Shown: in pieces, positions 6,460 through 10,675 of the stretch
How the letters are laid out: each line of letters opens with the position of its first letter
Numbering within the stretch: the first letter of the stretch is position 1
NCBI GenBank assembly: GCA_028293095.1
Contig: JAQGPK010000046.1
Span: 1-10,675 of the forward strand
Origin: Chlamydiia bacterium
GTDB lineage: Bacteria > Chlamydiota > Chlamydiia > Chlamydiales > FEN-1388
Reading direction: 5' to 3'
DNA length: 10,675 bases
Notes under the pieces: model-generated
Database searches by the model: none
Seen by the model: the letters and a program-made list of their open reading frames with translations, nothing else
What the model was told of the DNA's origin: nothing
Translations under genes and position numbers: made by a program

Positions 6460-7655
6460 TGCCTGGATGGTTGAAGATATTCATTTCAGGGGTATGTGTC
6501 GGCGCTGCAGATATTGTTCCAGGCATATCTGGGGGGACAGTCGCTTTCATTATCGGAATCTATGAAGATCTTCTTAAGAGTATTGCAACGCTCAATTTTA
6601 CAAATTTATCTCTACTTGTACGAGGGCGCTTTCGCGAATTTCAAGCAGCCGTATCGTGGCAATTTTTGCTCTTATTTCTGCTCGGAGTAGCGTGCTCTTT
6701 TGTAACCTTTGCAAAAGTATTTACCCTTCTTTTAAATCATGAAACATACCGTAGTTATCTCTATGCAAGCTTCATGGGTCTTGTATTAGGCTCGATCATT
6801 TTTTGCACGCGAACGCTTCAATCATTTCGCTTTTCGACACTACTCTCTTTTCTCTTCGGCGTACTGATTGCCTTTTCGTTATCAGGGGGGAGTATGATAA
6901 AAAAAGCACCCGAGCCATTATATGACGTTATACTAGGAGATGTACGGGTGGAGGTGCCATCTAGACTGCAGCCTGCAAACTATGACGCTAGCTCAAAAAA
7001 GCTCGTAGGGGTTACACAAGAAGAGCTTTTAACCATGCTTTCAAAAAAGATGGTGGCACCGCAAGATATGGTCTTTAGCCATGATTTAGGTCAGAATCTT
7101 TACATATATGATGTCATCAAGATGGGGGAGCGATCAGCGGTCAACCTTTGGATTGTAGCCTGTGGAATGATGGCAGTTTCCGCGATGTTACTGCCTGGTA
7201 TTTCTGGAAGCTACTTACTTACCGTTATAGGGATGTATAGCGTGGTATTAGGAGCTCTTGTTGATTTTTTGGGAGAGGCGCGTCAAGGCTCATTTGATAT
7301 GGCATCTTTTAAAATCCTTGCTAGCATGGCGCTCGGTATTGCAATTGGTGCCGTTCTATTTTCTCGGGTAGCTATTTTCTTGCTGGCCAAATTTCGTGAT
7401 CTTACAATAGCTTCCCTGATTGGATTTATGGTAGGTGCAGCTCGAGCAATTTGGCCCTTTTGGACTTTTGAGTATAGAGTATCTCCCTTGAGGTTACATG
7501 ATGGCCTGCAATTATGTGTAAAAGAGCCTTTTATGCCTTCTTTAGATTCCATCCTGTTGCTCTATTCATTGGCCTTTTTCATGCTTGGTTTTATCGTTGT
7601 ACTTGCAATCGAATACTGTGCTGGTAAAAAAGAAGCTCAGTTTGAAGGAGCTTAA
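6459..7655 (+). CDS. DUF368 membrane protein, probable polyprenyl-phosphate (lipid carrier) translocase
   Basis: DUF368 proteins (PopT type) have been shown in other bacteria to recycle undecaprenyl phosphate across the inner membrane for wall and surface-glycan synthesis; that role is inferred here from family membership. The hallmark is two related re-entrant motifs: VPGISGGT at residues 20-27 and LLPGISGS at about 244-251. About eight hydrophobic segments surround them. The start is GTG at 6459, supported by AGAGGTGA (6447-6454) at good spacing; it overlaps the preceding TAG by one base. An in-frame ATG at 6372 would lie inside the rodZ-like gene and add a non-family N-terminus. At 398 residues it is about 100 longer than usual. 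The extra length is mainly a hydrophilic stretch at about 143-227, probably one large loop, plus a second insert near 336-360. Confidence 0.87.
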   Translation: MPGWLKIFISGVCVGAADIVPGISGGTVAFIIGIYEDLLKSIATLNFTNLSLLVRGRFREFQAAVSWQFLLLFLLGVACSFVTFAKVFTLLLNHETYRSYLYASFMGLVLGSIIFCTRTLQSFRFSTLLSFLFGVLIAFSLSGGSMIKKAPEPLYDVILGDVRVEVPSRLQPANYDASSKKLVGVTQEELLTMLSKKMVAPQDMVFSHDLGQNLYIYDVIKMGERSAVNLWIVACGMMAVSAMLLPGISGSYLLTVIGMYSVVLGALVDFLGEARQGSFDMASFKILASMALGIAIGAVLFSRVAIFLLAKFRDLTIASLIGFMVGAARAIWPFWTFEYRVSPLRLHDGLQLCVKEPFMPSLDSILLLYSLAFFMLGFIVVLAIEYCAGKKEAQFEGA

Positions 7656-7666
7656 TAAAGCTTTTC
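7649..7666 (+). terminator. Weak candidate terminator after the DUF368 gene
   Basis: AGCTT (7649-7653) and AAGCT (7658-7662) form a five-pair stem with a four-base loop, followed by only TTT and C. It overlaps the stop codon. A longer perfect pair, AAGCTC (7633-7638) with GAGCTT (7648-7653), competes with it. The poor stem and short T run make function doubtful. Confidence 0.25.
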
Positions 7667-7702
7667 TAGTCAGATTTTCAGTAGTATAAAAACTTCCTTC
7701 GC

Positions 7703-7708
7703 TATAGT
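7703..7708 (+). promoter_or_regulatory. Candidate -10 box for the gene at 7753
   Basis: TATAGT lies 45 bases before the start codon in the 97-base gap after the DUF368 gene. TATAAA at 7685-7690 is an alternative. No -35 of normal spacing is convincing, so this is only a placement guess. The gap itself suggests that the gene has its own transcript. Confidence 0.2.
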
Positions 7709-7752
7709 ATCTTTTCTCAATGTACTTAAATTAATTGAAGTAGGATGAGTCT

Positions 7753-9030
7753 ATGGTCGAAATTACCTATTCATATACAGAAGAGAAGCTTATAGTCCCG
7801 GCTCTTAATTTACGGACTGATTTATGCTGCAATCCAGCACGCCCTCCACGTCTCATGAAGAAATTTTGTCACTTTATCAATGCTGAATTTGCAAGCAGGA
7901 TTTTGTGTATTTTTGTTTCAGTTTTTGCAGTATATGATGCATCCATTCACCTAGCTAATTGTGGTTATAAGGGTGCACTACTCATCGTTCAGAAATGTTC
8001 TTGGATTCAACTTAGCTATACATCTCAAGAAGTACTCAGCCATTCTCGTCGAGCTATTGTGTATGTTGCCTTAATGATAACGGGCTCTGTTTTAGGGGTA
8101 ATATACCCTGATTTACTCAAGATTTTTTTAAATTCAGCCCCTGTACTACAAGATGATGATGATACTGATGAGGGAGCTCCTCCAGCGGTGAAGGATCTTG
8201 TTCAAGAAGTGAGATGTGGGTATGAAGTTGGTCCATATCCAAAATTAACAGCATTTTGGAATAATTCAAATTTAGCAAATAAACATTGGTTTGTACGGGT
8301 ATTTAGTCGGAATGAAAAGCCATTTAGAGCCGTTAAGAATTTTTTCGCTCCTCAGGTGTATGAACCTATACCTAATAAAACTTCTTCATCCTTTTTTTCT
8401 ACAAGGAAAGTTGAGTGGTTACATGCAGATGAAATTGCCGCAAAAATAACACCAGCTTCGCGCAAGGTGGATACAGTAGCTCAAGCTTTCTTTTTTCACG
8501 CCACATCAAAAAAGGCGTTAGAGTTAATTTTACAATCAGGCAATATTGAAGTGCGCCATCAACGGGCATATCGAGGGGCATTTGTATCGACAAGGCCTGA
8601 ACTTGAGTATGGACCTTGTATACTTGCTTTTAAGCGCACGATTGAGCGTTTAAGCAAGCTTGAAAATGGATTTACAAGAAATTATGCCTTTTGGGCAGGA
8701 TTTTCAAAGTCAATTCCAGTTACAGGCAATACTTTGGCGTACATTATGCTGAATGGCAATAGCGAAAGAGAGCGTCAAGAACTTGAAGAGCAGTGCACTA
8801 GATGGCTTGGGAAGAAAATTTCAGTCTTTTTATACAATGATGTCCAGAAGACAATAGAGAGTATTTCGAAGCTCGATTTGGGCGTGCCTTCAGAATGGGT
8901 TAATAGTGGTGAGAGTTTTATCAGAAAGGCTTTCAGAGTAGGGCGACTCTCTCTCTCTCGGCTATTTACTTCTATACCATCTAGAACTACTACACGTGTG
9001 CGGCTTTGGCAAAGGCTGCAGCCTGTCTAA
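7753..9030 (+). CDS. Membrane-anchored candidate effector with ADP-ribosyltransferase-like C-terminal region
   Basis: No firm family assignment. The 425-residue protein starts at ATG 7753 with AGGA (7742-7745) seven bases upstream. There is no cleavable signal peptide. Two hydrophobic segments lie at about 47-66 and 100-120, then an acidic run (DDDDTDE, 134-140), and then a soluble C-terminal half. In that half FFFHATSKKALELILQSG (246-263) followed by YRGAFVSTRPE (273-283) and a YG-plus-hydrophobic strand resembles the first elements of ADP-ribosyltransferase/KptA-type folds, where an H-x-T at the end of a strand and a helix ending in a glycine contact NAD. An acidic residue near 338-346 could be the third site, but this is not certain. 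The C-terminus (390-425) is arginine-rich. Closely spaced N-terminal membrane segments recall chlamydial inclusion-membrane proteins. It is convergent with truA. Function is inference from pattern only. Confidence 0.75.
   Translation: MVEITYSYTEEKLIVPALNLRTDLCCNPARPPRLMKKFCHFINAEFASRILCIFVSVFAVYDASIHLANCGYKGALLIVQKCSWIQLSYTSQEVLSHSRRAIVYVALMITGSVLGVIYPDLLKIFLNSAPVLQDDDDTDEGAPPAVKDLVQEVRCGYEVGPYPKLTAFWNNSNLANKHWFVRVFSRNEKPFRAVKNFFAPQVYEPIPNKTSSSFFSTRKVEWLHADEIAAKITPASRKVDTVAQAFFFHATSKKALELILQSGNIEVRHQRAYRGAFVSTRPELEYGPCILAFKRTIERLSKLENGFTRNYAFWAGFSKSIPVTGNTLAYIMLNGNSERERQELEEQCTRWLGKKISVFLYNDVQKTIESISKLDLGVPSEWVNSGESFIRKAFRVGRLSLSRLFTSIPSRTTTRVRLWQRLQPV
8947..8959 (+). repeat. CT dinucleotide repeat inside the candidate effector gene
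   Basis: Six CT units plus a C (8947-8959) fall within codons for the basic tail near residue 400. Slippage by one unit would change the last roughly 27 residues and move the stop. Six units is short for phase variation, so this may be chance codon use. Confidence 0.6.
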
Positions 9031-9067
9031 AAATGACTACTTTTTGGCTCATTATTTGAAAAATATG

Positions 9068-9850
9068 TTAGTAATTGACTTTGTGGAGGGTGAGGCCTTG
9101 TGCTGGGGCTGTAATACCGGCATAGATTCTTTTTTTACTTTCTAAAATAGCAGGTAGGGCATCAAGCGCAATCTTTTGTTGCCCTACATATACTAAGGTT
9201 CCAACAATATTACGCGCCATTTTATAGAGAAAATTATTTCCAATAAGTTCAATGCGTAGTCTCTTTTCTTGATCAAGCTCAACAATTTTTAGACTTGAAA
9301 GAGAGCGTATCGTATGCTCATACTCTAAATTCTTTCGCTGGTTGCAAAAAGACCTAAAATCATTCGTCCCTATAAAAATAGAAGATGCTTTTTGCATGGC
9401 TTGTAGATCCAGGAGATCGGGGATATGCCAGTGTGTGTGTCGAAGATGAGGCATAAGTTCTTTTTCATAAACGATATTGTAGTGGTACTCTTTTGATTTT
9501 GCATCAAGTGTAGGGTGAAATTCATAGGAAATTGCCTCGTGGGCAGTGAGTACTCGAATGTCTGAAGGGAGGAGTTGATTGAGACTGCGTTTTAGTTTGG
9601 CCGGCTCAATTGATTTTGAAGTGAATAGATTGACGATTTGACTGTCTGCATGTACGCCACGATCTGTGCGACTTGCAGCTTGTAATTTGATGGGATGCTG
9701 CAGGATTTTTTCAAGCGCTATTTGTAGAGTCTCTTCAATCGATGGCTTTGTTCCAGTTTTTTGCCAGCCATAGTAATGAGTGCCATCGTAGGCGACTACT
9801 AAGACAATATTTTTGCTAGTATTTTTATGTAGCTGCGAATGCTTTTGCAT
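9068..9850 (-). CDS. truA: tRNA pseudouridine synthase TruA (positions 38-40)
   Basis: TruA converts uridines 38-40 in the tRNA anticodon stem to pseudouridine. Family hallmarks appear in order: VAYDGTHYYGWQ near the start, the catalytic aspartate in ASRTDRGVHA (residue 63 with this start), then LPSDIRV, AKSKEYHYNI, and GNNFLYKMARNIVGTLVYVG near the end. The length of 260 residues is normal. The ATG at 9850 is chosen because it puts the first strand at the usual place; its AGGGG is rather far away (12 bases). A TTG at 9898 would only add 16 unrelated residues. The gene starts 26 bases inside the end of the preceding marC-family gene, so it is probably the last gene of a three-gene minus-strand unit. 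No strong terminator was found between its stop and the convergent gene. Confidence 0.95.
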   Translation of the reverse strand: MQKHSQLHKNTSKNIVLVVAYDGTHYYGWQKTGTKPSIEETLQIALEKILQHPIKLQAASRTDRGVHADSQIVNLFTSKSIEPAKLKRSLNQLLPSDIRVLTAHEAISYEFHPTLDAKSKEYHYNIVYEKELMPHLRHTHWHIPDLLDLQAMQKASSIFIGTNDFRSFCNQRKNLEYEHTIRSLSSLKIVELDQEKRLRIELIGNNFLYKMARNIVGTLVYVGQQKIALDALPAILESKKRIYAGITAPAQGLTLHKVNY

Positions 9851-10427
9851 GAAAGAGAATGACCCCTGCAAGAATTCTTTGGATGGAAAGAAGGACAAGA
9901 ATCATGCCCATTAATTTTTCACAAGCTGTAAGCCCGCTTGGACTCAAGGTACGTAAAAGAGTTTTGGAGGAAAGAAGAATCAAACAGCTGACTATCCAAG
10001 CAATGATCACAGCAATAAAGGATTTCCATGGGTCTTGTTCTGCGCTTGCAAAAAGCATAATTGTCGCAAGGAGTGCAGGACTTGCAATCATTGGAATTGC
10101 TAAAGGTACTAAAAAGGGCTCTTCTGTTGTGTCTTTTTTATGCTCTTCTTCCGATGTACTAGGAAAGAGTATCTTGATAGCAACTAAAAAGAGAATTATT
10201 CCTGAAGTAAGATGTACAGTAATTTCAGAAATTTCAAAAAGTTTGAAAAGTTCTTCGCCGAGAAAATTAAAGATAATCATCGTAACAAGCGCGATCAGCA
10301 TCTCTCGAACAATCACAAAACCTTGTCTCTTAGGATTGAGTCCTTCAAGGTAGGTAAGGAATCCTTGTACCTTGCCGAGTGGATCCATAATCAAAAAAAG
10401 AATTAGAGAAAGAGAAAAGAGTGTCAT
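9825..10427 (-). CDS. MarC-family integral membrane protein
   Basis: MarC/YhgN-type proteins have about six membrane segments; their transport role is not established, and the old link to antibiotic resistance was withdrawn for E. coli MarC. The 200-residue sequence shows the typical opening with DPLG at 15-18, a hydrophilic loop around 90-105 (EEEHKKD), the central PLAIPMIASPALLATIML signature and the C-terminal GLTACEKLMGMILVLLSIQ. The start ATG at 10427 lies seven bases after the stop of the upstream paralogue and matches the family start. An ATG at 10472 is also in frame but lies inside the upstream gene and lacks a binding site. The last 26 bases overlap truA. Confidence 0.88.
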   Translation of the reverse strand: MTLFSLSLILFLIMDPLGKVQGFLTYLEGLNPKRQGFVIVREMLIALVTMIIFNFLGEELFKLFEISEITVHLTSGIILFLVAIKILFPSTSEEEHKKDTTEEPFLVPLAIPMIASPALLATIMLFASAEQDPWKSFIAVIIAWIVSCLILLSSKTLLRTLSPSGLTACEKLMGMILVLLSIQRILAGVILFHAKAFAAT

Positions 10428-10434
10428 AAATATC

Positions 10435-10675
10435 TCACGGGTAAAGAACTTGGGTAAATTTTGTGGCTCCATTTACGAGTAGTTGCACTGAAAGCATGGC
10501 AAGCATCATGCCCATAAGCTGTTCCATTGCAATCAATCCTCGACGCCCCAAGATTTTTTGTAAGTAGGCAGCCGATACAACAATGGCAATCACAGCAGTC
10601 CAGGCGATCATAGTTGCTGCCATTAATTTAGGGGTATTTTGTTGACTCTCAGCTAAAATCATAATTGTTGATAGC
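10435..10675 (-). CDS. Partial second MarC-family protein, C-terminal part only
   Basis: The frame is open to the window edge, so the start lies beyond 10675; the ATG at 10662 is internal. The visible roughly 79 residues correspond to the C-terminal half of MarC: three hydrophobic segments, with ILGRRGLIAMEQLMGM and then LAMLSVQLLVNG, aligning with EKLMGMILVLLSIQRILAG of the next gene. It ends in TGA, seven bases before the ATG of the second marC-family gene. The two are therefore tandem paralogues in one transcript. Confidence 0.82.
   Translation of the reverse strand, partial: LSTIMILAESQQNTPKLMAATMIAWTAVIAIVVSAAYLQKILGRRGLIAMEQLMGMMLAMLSVQLLVNGATKFTQVLYP

Noticed and set aside
9013..9024. 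Perfect 12-base palindrome AGGCTGCAGCCT at the end of the candidate effector gene
   Set aside because: As a hairpin it leaves only four pairs, and no proper T run follows on either strand, so it is not supported as a terminator; it is probably coding chance.
9851..9898. TTG start extending truA by 16 residues
   Set aside because: The added residues overlap marC codons and do not match TruA; ATG 9850 gives the usual N-terminus.
9859..10353. 164-codon plus-strand open frame
   Set aside because: It lies entirely antisense to the marC-family gene, whose membrane segments and signature motifs are clear; the composition is a shadow of that gene and there is no ribosome binding site.
1..10675. CRISPR array, tRNA, rRNA, insertion sequence or prophage
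   Set aside because: No regularly spaced repeats, cloverleaf-like sequences, transposase motifs or phage genes were seen on either strand.

Overview
The window looks like a chromosomal stretch from a member of the Chlamydiae, most likely an environmental (Parachlamydiales-type) lineage. The pointers are an RNase HIII gene divergent from a very short RodZ-like protein that has a helix-turn-helix and one membrane segment but no periplasmic domain. Adjacent rnhC and rodZ genes and such a short RodZ are, from memory, typical of Chlamydia. AT-rich DNA and large lineage-specific proteins with no recognisable family fit the same picture. The assignment is inference; no rRNA or other marker is present.

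Left third (1-3493): two related plus-strand genes of unknown function. The first is cut by the window edge. The second encodes 691 residues, with an unknown N-terminal region, a coiled-coil middle and a C-terminal domain shared with the first. Each is followed by the same kind of hairpin terminator. The 3' end of the second gene overlaps the 3' end of recN tail to tail, and its terminator lies inside recN codons. The flank of the first gene carries a decaying antisense copy of the recN 3' end, so the duplicated unit included part of recN.

Middle (3378-7655): rnhC and recN form a minus-strand pair overlapping by 7 bases (RNA-DNA hybrid removal and double-strand-break repair). Divergent from them is a plus-strand pair overlapping by one base: a RodZ-like morphogenesis protein and a DUF368 membrane protein, a family that includes undecaprenyl-phosphate (lipid carrier) translocases. 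This pair suggests a small envelope/division operon.

Right third (7656-10675): a plus-strand gene encodes a two-membrane-segment protein whose C-terminal half has features reminiscent of ADP-ribosyltransferase folds; it is a candidate secreted or inclusion-membrane effector. Convergent to it is a tight minus-strand cluster of two tandem MarC-family membrane proteins (the upstream one cut by the window edge) and truA (tRNA pseudouridine synthase).

No tRNA, rRNA, CRISPR array, transposase or phage gene was seen. The points most worth following are the duplicated unit with its recN-tail fossil and dual-use overlap, the candidate ADP-ribosyltransferase-like protein, and the RodZ-DUF368 pairing.
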